Assembly (NCBI RefSeq): GCF_037975245.1
Contig: NC_092579.1
Location: 19,180,678 to 19,244,677, forward strand
Source of the DNA: Apostichopus japonicus
Lineage: Eukaryota > Echinodermata > Holothuroidea > Aspidochirotida > Stichopodidae
Reading direction: 5' to 3'
DNA length: 64,000 nt
The translations under genes were made by a program, and so were the position numbers. Below, one piece after another: positions 33,901 through 46,900 of this stretch. Positions within the stretch are counted from its first letter, which is position 1. Every line of letters begins with the position of its first letter. The notes beneath the pieces were generated by a model. The model did no database searches, was not told where the DNA came from, and worked only from the letters and a program-made list of their open reading frames with translations.

Positions 33901-36900
33901 TAATTATGTCAAATGATGGTTTTTACGAGTTTGATTAACTGTACATGTGTGCGTATATTTTCTTCTCCACTCATATTATGCATAGATTTTCATTAGGTGG
34001 AGACTTAATTAATGATCATGTACATTAATTATTCCATGCAACTTACGTGTCAAACATATTTGGCGAAGACACGTTATTGCTTGTGAAAAGTACAGGTATA
34101 TAATCAGAATTTAAGAAAACAAAAATTTTACTGGTATTTTGGATAAATTAGTATCAACTACTGTATAATATATATATATATATATATATAAATAATTGAA
34201 AACGTAATGAGTTGGAAAATCCAGAACAGTGAAACATAAATAGTTGAACTCACAAAGGTGCAGTGGCACACTAAGATTATATAGATCGGAGATTGAGATC
34301 AATTACCATATGCACAGTAAAATAACATGCAGTACTTGTGTCACACTGTTAGTTTGTACAGTTAAACTTTGTGTATCTAGACTTGTGGACTCTTAGATTG
34401 AGGTTTTCCATCCTTCATTAAATCTGTAGCCATTGAGATGACTTTATGCCTTGTTGGTCAACTGAAACTGCTCTTTGTTGTTGTCTAAAGTAGCGTATCC
34501 AATTTGAAGCTCGGAAATTACTCTGAACTGTATTTTTCACAAAGCAGACCTTGATACCTTCAAAGCAATGACTTTTTTTCCCTCTCAGTTAACCTACAAA
34601 AATTCATAGTCTGGGTTGCTAATGGGAGGACCCTATATGTTCCTAAAAAATCAAGCCATAAACTTCGATATTTTTGTTAGGATCATAAGAAGATTACAAA
34701 CATAAACCAACTACTAAGTGACTTGAGAAATACTGTATGGTGATAAGTGATTGCTGCAAATATAAAGTACTGTAACAGCATCGAAAACTAGTTTCTTCCA
34801 ATTTATACTGTACTATCAGCTAATGTACTAATAAAAAACACAAAACCAAAACAGGAGTTGTTGTTGGTCATATTCAGGTATCAACCAGTTTTGGTGTAGG
34901 AAATTAGAAAAGAAGACCCTCATACAGTGTGATGACTTTGTGAAAGGGGATGGGGATGGAAATATCGGGAGATGGCTGGATTTGACCAAAAATGGTGGTG
35001 GTGTGAGACCTCTGGTGGGTTGGTGTGGGGAAGACATTGACCCATCCATTCATGAATAATTTACAGTATTCAAAAAAGAAGAAAAAGAGAAATGGAACTA
35101 CTATTTGAGTGCCATTAAACTTAGTGAGTATAAGAACCTTATTGCTTGCTATGGAGGTGAAAGGTCATTTAAGATTAACAGAGGTCAAAGTCTGAAAATA
35201 TAGTCAACACCTCAAAAGCTTGAATGAACTTCATACTTGCAATGTGGATGCATATAAGCCAGTATAAGGACCTTTTTTGTTTGTGTAAGGTCAAAGGTCA
35301 TTTGTTATCACAAGGGACGAAATAACTGGGTTCGCATAGCAATTTGCTACCCAAGAATTGCCAGTTGCTAATCAATATTACCTTTGATTAGCAAAAGATG
35401 CAGTACCTGCTAATGCTAATTGCTATTTCCAAGAATTGTTGAGCAATTATTGCTAATCAATTCTTTAAAACTATTTCGTCCCTTGTATCATTAGCCACAA
35501 AGACTATATATTCCTTGTAAAATTCATAAAGTTCTTCAAAAGTAAATTTTTGATAAATTCTCATGCTGTACTTGTTTTTTATTTGGATCTAACTTAGAAA
35601 AGAAATCCAGGGGTCGAAAGTCTCAAAAGTTAATAAATATGATAATTCCAAAAGTAAGCTTGGATAATAAAATTCATAGTAAGTGTCTAGATTCTCCTTA
35701 TTGAGTACCAAAACACTGATGTTATCTGTGGAGGTCAAAGGTATCTGAGGTCAAACCATTAAAATCTTTTGTGTAATGTCACCATACTGCAAGTGTACTT
35801 TGAATATAAAACTTGTCAATGAATCATGCACTAAGTCTGGTTCTTAGCATATTTTTCTTTCATCTTGTGAAACTAAGGTAGTAAAAAATAAATGCCAGCA
35901 TATGTTTTCTGCAGTATATATAAATTGTAGTGCAGTTCACATGTAAATCTTCCCTATTTTAATTTGCCACCTGCTTTGTTTAACAATGAACATTGCTTGT
36001 CAGCTGTAGTTTGCAACATATCAAAAGCTGTACATGTGGAGCAACTGAATTTGAATGTGAATGCAAATTTGCTACATAACTCGCAGACTAGTTTATAAAC
36101 AGATCAGTATGCACTTCGATGTTGCACTATATATATATCCAATCTACTGTACATAGTTTGAAACTATGTAACCCAGGTGGGTTTTAGTAATTGATTAAAT
36201 CTCAGTCATAGCCTGTTTACATCGTTTGAAGGTGTGGTGCTTGTTAAAGATCAATAAGTAGTCGTTTGATTTCAATCAATAAACACCAGAAGATGAGGGT
36301 AGCAAGTATCATCTCTTGTGTACATCTAACCCAAGGTGAGAAACATATAGATATATATGTGTGTGTATATATATGTGTGTGTATATATATGTGTGTGTAT
36401 ATATATGTGTGTGCATATATGTGTGTGTACAGTACAGTATGTGTGTGTGCTAGTCTACTAGAGCTCTGTACAATACTAAAGTATTGTCTTGTTAAACACC
36501 AGTACTAGATACAGCTAAGATAGCATTGCAATACAGTGTATTATGTACCCACATACATAAGAAATCACAACATAATTGCTTTAGTTAATTGTTAGGCTGT
36601 ATGGCTGACATAATGCATACAGTACATTTACTAACAGTATTGCTGTAGTTTGGGAGATGCTAAATTGCTAATCATGTTTGGCTGTGCTGTATATTTAACA
36701 ACATTTTTACCATATGTTCTAGTCTTTGATGATGGTAATGGCAATATTACACTAGCATGTTGGGACAATGTTACTCTTTAAGATTTCCTAATTAGGTGGG
36801 CATGGATGCAATTTGATACAATAGTTGATTAATCTAGCACCAGAATTTTTCTTGGAATAAGATATAGTGCTTGAATTGCCAACAGCATTTTTATATATAC

Positions 36901-39900
36901 AGTATATAGTTTCAGGGAATAATTTATCCAGTAATGCATCACAAAATGTTATGCAAAATGGTCAAATTGTTATAAATGCAAGTCACATTTGTTTTCTTCA
37001 CATGAACCATTGCATTTTATAAGAGATTAAATTAAGAGCTTTCCGAAATCCAAACTGACATGGACACAGAATATGAACACTAAAGTAATTCCCTGTATGT
37101 TTGGACTATCCTATACAGTGTGTGTATATAAACTAGTATTAACTCTAGTGAAGGCCATATCCCAAGCATGTAACTCTGGTATGTAGAATTTAAGATGTCT
37201 ATGTATGAGAATAATGTGCCTCCTTAAAAACAAATGCGGAAACAAGGAGACATTCTCCCTTTACCTAGCTAAATTATACTTTGTGTCAATTTTCTTCTTA
37301 ATGTTATATGATTTGGTACATATAAAGAGAGATAACACTGTGAGCAATCTGCTTATCTACCACAAAAAATCTACATGTTTAGGTAACTATGTAAAAGTTA
37401 GAGGACCTGACGGTGTGATCCTACTAGGATCTTCTGCGGAAGCTAACCCTGCTTTGGTATTTAGTTAATTTATTAGGACTGTTGTTCCCCATCGAGAACC
37501 TAATTGGCTATTCCATCATTAACGAGGACATCTGACTTCATAGTACTGTAGTAACTCAGATCTGATATGTCAAAAAACAAAATTAGAAAGAAAAGCCTAG
37601 TTTTTAAAGTATATCAGATATAAGACTGAACATTGTTACAGTACTAGGTCTTCAGTTAAAGGCTACAGAATGAACAGTGTACTGCAATATGTACCACTGA
37701 ATTGGTCTTCTTAGACACCACATACTCTTTTATAGGACCTCAAGTGGGGTTTGTTCCTCCCTGACTATTTACCAAGACACAATCTGGTTGTTTGCCAAGA
37801 GTCTATCCTATCATTTGTCAGTATACACTAAACATACAAATTGTTAAATGTCAAGCTAGCTATTTAGTGCTATCTTTGTCCAATCAGTTAAAGTTAGTTG
37901 TTTACATGCAGTCAGTCAGTATATAACAAATAAATGTTAAAGGTCTAAGGTAGCAAATGATATTTTAATGGGCTCACAGCTACTACAGTACTATTTAATA
38001 TGTAATTGAAATTGTAGTGGGTTGGGAAACCCAGAACAGTGAGATTCGAACCCGGCCTCTCACTTTATATGTGGACACCCTAACCACTAGGCTATGGACG
38101 CTGATTGTATGTCCAGAGGTTCGAAAGCGGCAAGGAAGGTCGTAATTCCAGTGAAGGCGTTTGTCACCTGTATTGAACAATACTAGTTCTGTTTTGGTGA
38201 CATATTTGCCTTACTCTAGAGATCAAACACGATGCTAACCAACTCGAAATAATTTGTGATTCCTAAAGCCGGATCTCGAAATATATATATATTCAGTTTG
38301 ATTGTTGCTTCTTTTTAAACTTCAAGGACACTGATAGGTGAATGTTGAGGAGACATGCTGTTTTTTTTAAGAAAGATACCTACAGTTGAGAAGCATGCAA
38401 CTTGTTTGTTTTTAATTGATAATTGACACATTAAATATTCATATATAGTTCTTTGAGAGCCTTACGTTGTTCATATTCACTCAAACAGTAACACACGTTG
38501 TATCAAAACCCCCCTCCAATTCACCCAAATTTATCCCTCCCAAAATACCACCTTCCTTGGACAACATATTAGATCTTAGTCCCTCCCCTCCCCTAGTAAA
38601 AAAAATAGTGGTTGCACTTCTGCTGTATAGATATGGTCATGCACTTAGTATGTAACTTGTAATGTTACAGTACTTCAATTAATGATGACTCAGTCCCTTA
38701 ATAGGTAAACATGAAGGAAAAAACCTGAACGTAATGTGCAACACAATTCCAAAAACAATTTCTAAGTGGTTTACCGTTAACCATTCAAAACGCATGTCCC
38801 AAATGTTTTACCAACCAAACCCAAGAATTTTAATATTCCCTTTTGCCATCGTGAAAGTATATATTCTGCCATCCCTTATCATTTGACATATATTTAACTG
38901 ATTCAGTCCAAAAAGGAATTAATAAGAAACTGGATAATATTTTCAGAAACAACTACATTAATGATTTTCGAGATACTATTTTAATATTAAAATTTTGCAT
39001 ACAACGTTTGATTTTTCAATCTACTGTTTGCCATTTATATATACAGTACTATATATTTGTCATCTATATTGCATAGCCCTGCCTGCCTAGGTGTTTAAAC
39101 CTTCCCACGTTTAAAGATAATTGCCTCTCAATAAGGACATTACACAAGGATCTGAGCATTGGAATTTCTTGAAATCCGTTCTCGTAGGAGCCCCATTGAC
39201 ATCATTGTGACGTCAGTCTATTATTGTTGTCCATAGCAGCGCGGTGATGCTGTGCATATTATATTCAATGTATACATGTGATGTTAATGAACGTGACCAC
39301 AGAGAAAGTGTCTTCCTAGATCTATAGATCATATGAAGCGCTGTCTCTGTCATGGAAGGATAGGTGTTATCTTAAGGAGATGGCAGCAAACTAACATACA
39401 TACTGTACAGTGTTAGGAATTCAATATCAATGCAAGTTAATTAGCTTTAATACATGTGTATGGATATTGACAGTTTGTGGTGTGATGGAGATGACATTTA
39501 AAGAGGGGAAATATTTAAGGATTTTACAAGGGTATATAACAGACACTCATTGATGCACAACAGAAAATAAACTGTTATATTTCTTTTGTATGCAATCAAA
39601 TTAGGGCTGTATATACATATATATATATATATATATATCATGAAAGGTAGGCCTTATTATTCAAGGTATTGCATTGTATTGATTTGCATGGAAAATCAAA
39701 TAAAGAAAATTTTCAAACTGACTCTATATACAGTTGTTATTGTGATGAAAGTATTAAGTGACAACAAAATTCTATGTAAAATGCATAAAGTAATAAGCAT
39801 ATTGTTTTGTCATTATATATGTCTAGTTCATAATTGTGTTCATGTGTGAACTTGCTTAGCCTGTTCTTGGGAAGATCTTGCAGGGGCTTAAATGTCACAC

Positions 39901-40830
39901 CCTCCAACATTTTAAACAAAGTTTCGCTTTGTGTATTCGCTTTTTAAAAAAAAAATTTAAACCAGTCACTTGGTTGAGGAACAGTAATGGATATGGGTAG
40001 TTACAAGCCATCCTGTTTTGATAGAAGTCTCAGAGAATTAAACCTTCCGTGCTTTGGCATCTGGAAGGTTGTGATTTACTTTGTTTCCTTTCTTGCCTGT
40101 CTCCTAACAACTTAAGTACTCTAGCTTTACGGTGAGGTGGGCCAGTTTATATCTTGAAGCCTGGAAGTACATAAATTTACCTGTATAATGAACTATAGAT
40201 ATGCAGTTACTTTCGTTTAGCTTAAATATTTCTCTTAAATATCATAACAACATGGCATTATTTACTTCAGTCTTCACTTACCTGTCTCCTCACAACAAGT
40301 AAACTCTTGCACTATCGTGTCTAGAGCAGGTCTGATAACCTTTTAAAGTTTTAAAGTAATACTCTCCCGAGTCATTCCTATCTACCGCCCTCATTTTGCC
40401 ACCTAAAGTGTCTGGAGAACCATATGAGAGAAGAGAATACCACAAACAGTCGCTACCGTTGGTAAAGCATCAGAGTTTGATTTTTTTTTTAAGGATCTAC
40501 ATTACTTTATTCTCAGAATCACATGTCCACACAAAGATTGAATCAGTATCAATTTCTTGTGGGCAATTTTGGGAATCTTATTTAGGAACAGGCAACCTTT
40601 TGGATACCTTTCAATGGGAACAGGTACAGAAAGTTTGTGGTTCGTAAATATATCCGAACCAAGGGTTGGAATATGTATAATTTTGTTATAGGAGATGAGG
40701 GTTGTCCTGTTTACTGAATGTACTGTAACTTGTATTCCATCAAAATATTAATATGTTTGGATGATTCATCACTGAAAACAGAAACTAAGTAGCACGAGCT
40801 GATAGATAGGTAGATAGATAGACAGATATA

Positions 40831-40902
<72 letters not shown>

Positions 40903-43900
40903 TCTACAAATGTCTTGGTACTTAAAAGTACCATATCCTGTGTAGAAATTTTCCTATGTAACCATGTAAAGTATAAGTTCATGGGTAGACTCTTATTGTA
41001 AATTGTGTAAAGTACATTCAAACATTCAACATTTAGACATTAAAGTTCTTGAAAGACATTAAAGTTCTTGAAAGGTAGATTATATAGCCTACTATTTGGC
41101 AACATTTTTTTCCCCAAAACTTGAAAGAGGAATTTAAGATGCAGACAAAGTTAATTAGTGTAGTACTTCATCCTTCAGTGACTACTGTGTGTAATTTGCA
41201 TGTTTATGAAAACCATTAATTAGCCTTTTATATTAATTTCATAATTTGGATACTTTAGCAGCTCCATATATGGACTTTGAAATTTCATCAAGTAATTAAC
41301 GACTTCGCCATCTGCGTTATAGCAATTGCCAACTTTGCAATCTGAGGCTGCCCTCACATTTTTGCAAGGTATGTAAGAGTGACTCCATAGTTTTCTCTTC
41401 GTGAAACCAAAAAGAGGAAAAACAAAAATGACTGTGTGTGTTTCTGTTCTTGTTGTGAGAATTCTTTAACACTTGCCTATTGTGTGATAAATTTTCACTA
41501 AATAGGTCTATAGACTATGCATTATTCATCTTGTAACTGAGTGTAAGTACTAGTCTTGTATGGTTGTACTGGGAAACCACATACAGGACACTGCTAGTAC
41601 TTAATCTCACCAAAATTATGTGGGTATTATCACTTTATACAACCGGATCATAAAGTTAAAAGATGTCAGATTATAAATCAAGCTTGCAGGTACTCTACAG
41701 TATAATCCCCATGGTTTTGTTTACGATAGCGTCTGTCTATTTTGGTCGCAGAGTGCTGTACATTGTATTTGCATACATATATATTGTGTGTTATATTCCA
41801 CACTGCCATATGGAATCAACGGTGTGTGAGATATATTTGATTTTCGGTACTTCTATTTGTTATTCACGTTACTACAGTAGCAAGCAACGACCTACAGTAC
41901 AGTTAGTAACGCTTCTTAACTTTCTTCCAGGTCTTGTTATAAAGATTGACTGAGGACCTTGAAAAGTAGTTTACAAATGAGTGTCTTAGAGGTATAGTGA
42001 GTTGGTTGTATTGACAAATTTTTGAATCTATTGTTTGAATTTTTGTTTTGGACCAAGTATTGAAGGTAGAGATCTGTGACAGTCGGGGACACCTTGCAAA
42101 GAGAAATAAGTCGTGCTGACAAGGCCTGCATCTTTAGCTGGATCCGATTGGTAGCAGCAGAATGTAGGATAAAGTTTGTAATAGATATCGTAACATTAAT
42201 GTTGCAACATGATAAGAAATAAGATCAGACTGCTCTTCGTAGATGATAAAGTTCCAGCATTGATTACAATGCCCTGCTGGAATGGTAAGTCTCTCAATAT
42301 ATATTTTTTTATCATAAACTGTTGGTATAAACTGTATGTACAGTAGGCTCTTGTTGTATTTATATCATTAACTGTAATTTTGTGAGCTGTCTGTGGTTGG
42401 TTTTGGCTTTTTCTAGATTTGTTTCTTATATGTAGCAAAATTTGAAAGGTTGTCTTTATGTGTGTCACACAGTGTAAAGCAGTTAGTTGTGCATTATGAT
42501 ATAAAATGGTTTTAGACTTGAGAAAAAAAATAATCCTTGTCAAAAGTTATTTTAGTTACAAAACTGACGCTATTGGGTGCTAAACTTCCACAACATCAAA
42601 ACGTTTATGGGACATGATCAGAAAATTGTTTCACTTTGAGGAAAGAGAAGTCTTTATGCCTGAAATTGTCCAAATTGCTGGGTTTTTTTTCTACATGTGA
42701 TGAATAATTAAATTTTCTTTCTGGCTACAAGTTTACTCTTAAAACATCCATATACTGTAACCTTCTGATATTCCACCCACTGTAAAGTAATATATTTTCC
42801 ATAAAACAAAAATGAGTGCACAAAGATAATTTGGAATGAAATTTTGAACAAATTGAAAAGACAATTTCTGCTAGTGTGCATAGTAGAAGACTTTTGTAAG
42901 TTATTATCAATTGTAATCAGTAAATTAAGTTCTTTGGTTGTTCTTTCTCAACTAAGAACAAATGCTTTTATTTCTGTTCATGTTTGTCAAGTAATGTTTC
43001 CTGTTCATTCTTTTCTTCTCGCAAATTGTCATAAAAGCCTTTAATAATTTTATAGATGTACGATAGACACGCAAATTGATCTGAAAATGACAAGGATAAA
43101 AATGTTTTAGAGAAAGACATATATATTTGAGGAGTGAATCATATTAAAGCATTTTTCATTTGTATTAACCTTTATTAGTGAAGAAATTTAAGGGAATTTG
43201 AGAAGGAAAGGGGTGGGCAGAGGAGGAAGGGGGTGGAAGTCTTGTTTTGATAAGTGTTATCTTTTTTTGAATGTATTAGGGGTAGGTTTGGTGAAATTAA
43301 AATGAAAAATGTTGTAAAAATTGTAAAATTAAATTAAAAATGTTGTAAAGCTTCACAATTTTGCTTTAAAGCATACTTTGTGTTTGTTTTCCCAAAGCTT
43401 CAAATTTCTTATTTTTCATTATTTATTAAATTAAGATTACATCGTGCATCATTTTCGTACTATGCGAATGTATTGAGTTGCAGTTAGGATTGAAATTTGG
43501 TAGCTTTGGGGGAGGGGGGGGGGGACAGGGAACTAAAGAACATTAGTGTACACCTTCCCATTATGCAAATTATTTGTTGGTTAAGACACTACTTTAAAGG
43601 GATATCTGCATTTCTGCAGTATCTTGTAAAGTCTGTTTTCTTTTCTTCTTTGCATCATCTTTCTTATTAGTTATGCAGCTGATATTTTTCATTGTGGTTT
43701 AAAAAAAAATTAAATAGAAAAATGCCAAAAAAAAAATTAAATAGTATAGTAATTTTTTCACAGAACAACATGAATGTTTTTGAAGGTTTTTTTTTGGTTC
43801 AGTCAATGGAGGGTTGGCAACATCGCTGGCTAACAGTAGCCTTGCTGTATACATCATACAAGTTATTACTGTTGACAGTTTGAATTTTTTCAAACCTATA

Positions 43901-46900
43901 CTGTATGCATGAAGTACTTTTGACAGATATAATTACATGCGGTTATGGTTGATATTCTAAACTTTTAATACTATACTCGATTTCAGTCATTTTTCACTGC
44001 AGATGTACAGTATGCCCAAGTTTAATTGCTCTTCAGCACTTACATACAGGTACAATGTAAACATCTAGCGTTAACTGCATTGAAGTTTCATAAAAAAATC
44101 GAAGGAGTTTGGTTCATAAAATCAGTATGTGTTCTGTACAGTAGTTTGTTTTAGTACCATTGTGTTATTTTTGTAAATGAGTATGGTAAACTTTCCACAT
44201 ATAGTATAGCGGAATGCAGGTATTTGCAATAGAATGTTGAGTACTACAAACTACGTTTGGAAAAATTGTCCAAAAATGAAGAACAAACCATTGGTTGTAC
44301 TGTATATAGTTGTATGTAGTTATATAGTATATAGGTATACATAGGTGTACAGTACTTTGTATATAGTTGTATATATAGTTGTATTGTATGTAGTTTTATA
44401 TAGTTGTATATAGTTGTTAAGTTTGTAGTTGTATATATAGTTGTATATAGTTATATATAGTTGTATATAGCTGTTTGAATTTGTATATAGTCATATATAG
44501 TTGTATATATAGTTATATATAGTTGTACTGTATGCATAGCAGTTGTATATTGTCGTATGTAGTTGTATATAGTTATATAGTAGGACAGACGAAAAGAGAA
44601 GTTGTAGGATATACATACTATATCAACTAGTTAACAACTATTAAAACCCAAAAGTTTGACATATAGTGCACAGAGCATGTTATTGTATTACAATCAGGGG
44701 TATCACTACGGGGTGGGGTTGGGCGACAGGGGTTGGCAGTGGTTAGGGATGCAGCAGTTTATTATAATAGTGCAAAGTTATTGCTCATTTAGTATAGTAT
44801 CATATTGCATTGGTAATTTCATCAACTGAGAAATAAAGTCAGTCCACTATTATGGAGGTGTGCAGAAGAAAATCTAGTTCACACTCAGTTTGGATTTTAT
44901 AACCTTTTTGTGTACAGCACTTCCAAGCCACACTTCGAAACACTTATAGAAGCAGTATGTATGTTGTATGAATACGTTGTAAGACAAACCACCCAAGATA
45001 AAGCCTGGATCACAAACAAAAAAAACATCTTTTTCCACTCTCAACCCCAGTCGCCTTACACGTAGATTGCAAACACATGATCGTGGTGGTGCGTTTTTAT
45101 TACAATGGATACAATGTTTATTAGTGTCACTGCAATATACCTTGAAGCATGATATGGAAGAACTGTGTACGAGAAAGCAATTTGGAAATACTTGTCCAAT
45201 CTGGCGTCTGTTAAATCTTGATTGTGAATATGCATGTGGGAAATACACAGATTTTTGTACCATTGTCAATACACACAGTCCTCTGTGTTATGGAAAGTCG
45301 TCCAATCATTGCTTTACAAATATATACACTGTTTTTGGCTTCGCTACGAGTGTTACATTACAGAGTCACTATGGGAATGAATTAAAAAGGCTTAAAAATG
45401 TTGCTGGTGGTAAATGAAACTTGTTTGTGACTGCTTCATTGTTCCGTAATGCTGCAGTACTGTTCTATAACAGATTTGCACAGCGTCGTAAATCAAATAG
45501 TGGCAGCAAATTATGTAGTTCTAAAATCGTTATCCTCCACTGACTCTCTTTTGCAATTTGATTCCCTGCACTGTAGTCATACAGCATTTGGTTTGTGGAT
45601 ACATCCGCTCATGCATATGCAAATTATGATATTTCAGTATGGATAAGTGAAAAATGGCAGTTTTTATGTTCTGACTTTGATGTGGATCTTTTTGATAAAT
45701 TACTGTAAATGCAAATAAAATGAACTTGAGTCTGTACATTTTTGACTTTTGAACCTGTGATTTTTTATACACGTGTTAGATTACAATAGTCGTAATGATT
45801 GTTTTACCATCGATCTCTCTAAAGAAGGAATTATATCGCAAGTGTTTTTGAAGTTTTTATTTTGTTGTTTGTTATATACGTACTCGTTGTCTAGTCATTT
45901 ATACATATAGACATATCCTTGATGAAAGGTCTTTCCGTGATTGAACACTTTCCCAGGAGACGAAGATATCAGATCGTTTACTAATGTCTCTCTCTCAAGT
46001 TTTACATTGTGACGTTATTATCTTTTCAAAGAGAAGGATGGATGATGTGTCTACGTTTGACTCCATATTCCCCCAGTGTCAAACAGCCGCTGCTATCGGT
46101 TACAGACGATTGTGTATTTTACTCTGTACAGTTCAAGTGCCAGAACAACATGGCACCTCCATACCTGCAAGATCTGATCCGTCTTTATCAGCCAACAAGA
46201 GCCCTACGTTCTGCTGGTCATAGTCGTCTGGAGGTTCCGATCACCAAGACAAACAGCTATAGGAACAGAGCTTTTTGCGTGGCTGGGCCACGCCTCTGGA
46301 ATGAGCTGCCAGCTGAACTAAAAACTGTTCCTACTCTCACGACCTTTAAATCAAAGCTGAAAACTTTCCTTTTTAGACAGCATTACTGCAATTTTTAAAC
46401 TGTGTATTTAAATTTCTTTCATGTGCAATACTCAAACGTGCATGTTTTTTTTATTTTTCATACTCATTTATATTGTATTTAATTCTGCATTTTTTACTAC
46501 ATATTTTGTGTCATATTTTTATATTTCTTATTTGCTGTTACATAGCGTTTTAGAGCACTTTTGTGGATTTTACGCTTTACAAAATAAATTATTATTATTA
46601 TTATAAAAGTCTAAATTTGAACTGTTGATTTTCATGTACTTGACATTACTTTGTCAATATCTCTCGTGTGATGATGCATTCCCTGATTCAACAACTTGTG
46701 ATTATTTAAGGAAGGGTAGTTGACCCTGAATACCCAAAGAAATGATGTCCCTCTGTTCTGCCAAACCCCTCCCTCCCCTCTCCCCCGCCCCCATCCCACC
46801 TCTCCAGTTCTCCATTGTTTCCTTGATATTACTGATTTTGATTTCATGAAGTTGCAATCATTCCTCTCTTACCTGTCTCCAAAACATGCCCACTCTGATC

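Noticed and set aside
38015-38110. A functional tRNA gene
   Set aside because: A and B boxes are present but no acceptor stem pairs, and a similar degraded copy exists nearby, so it is a tRNA-derived repeat.
44874-45417. Overlapping 131- and 116-codon ORFs on opposite strands
   Set aside because: Both frames open over the same bases, no known domain; probably chance or a repeat relic.
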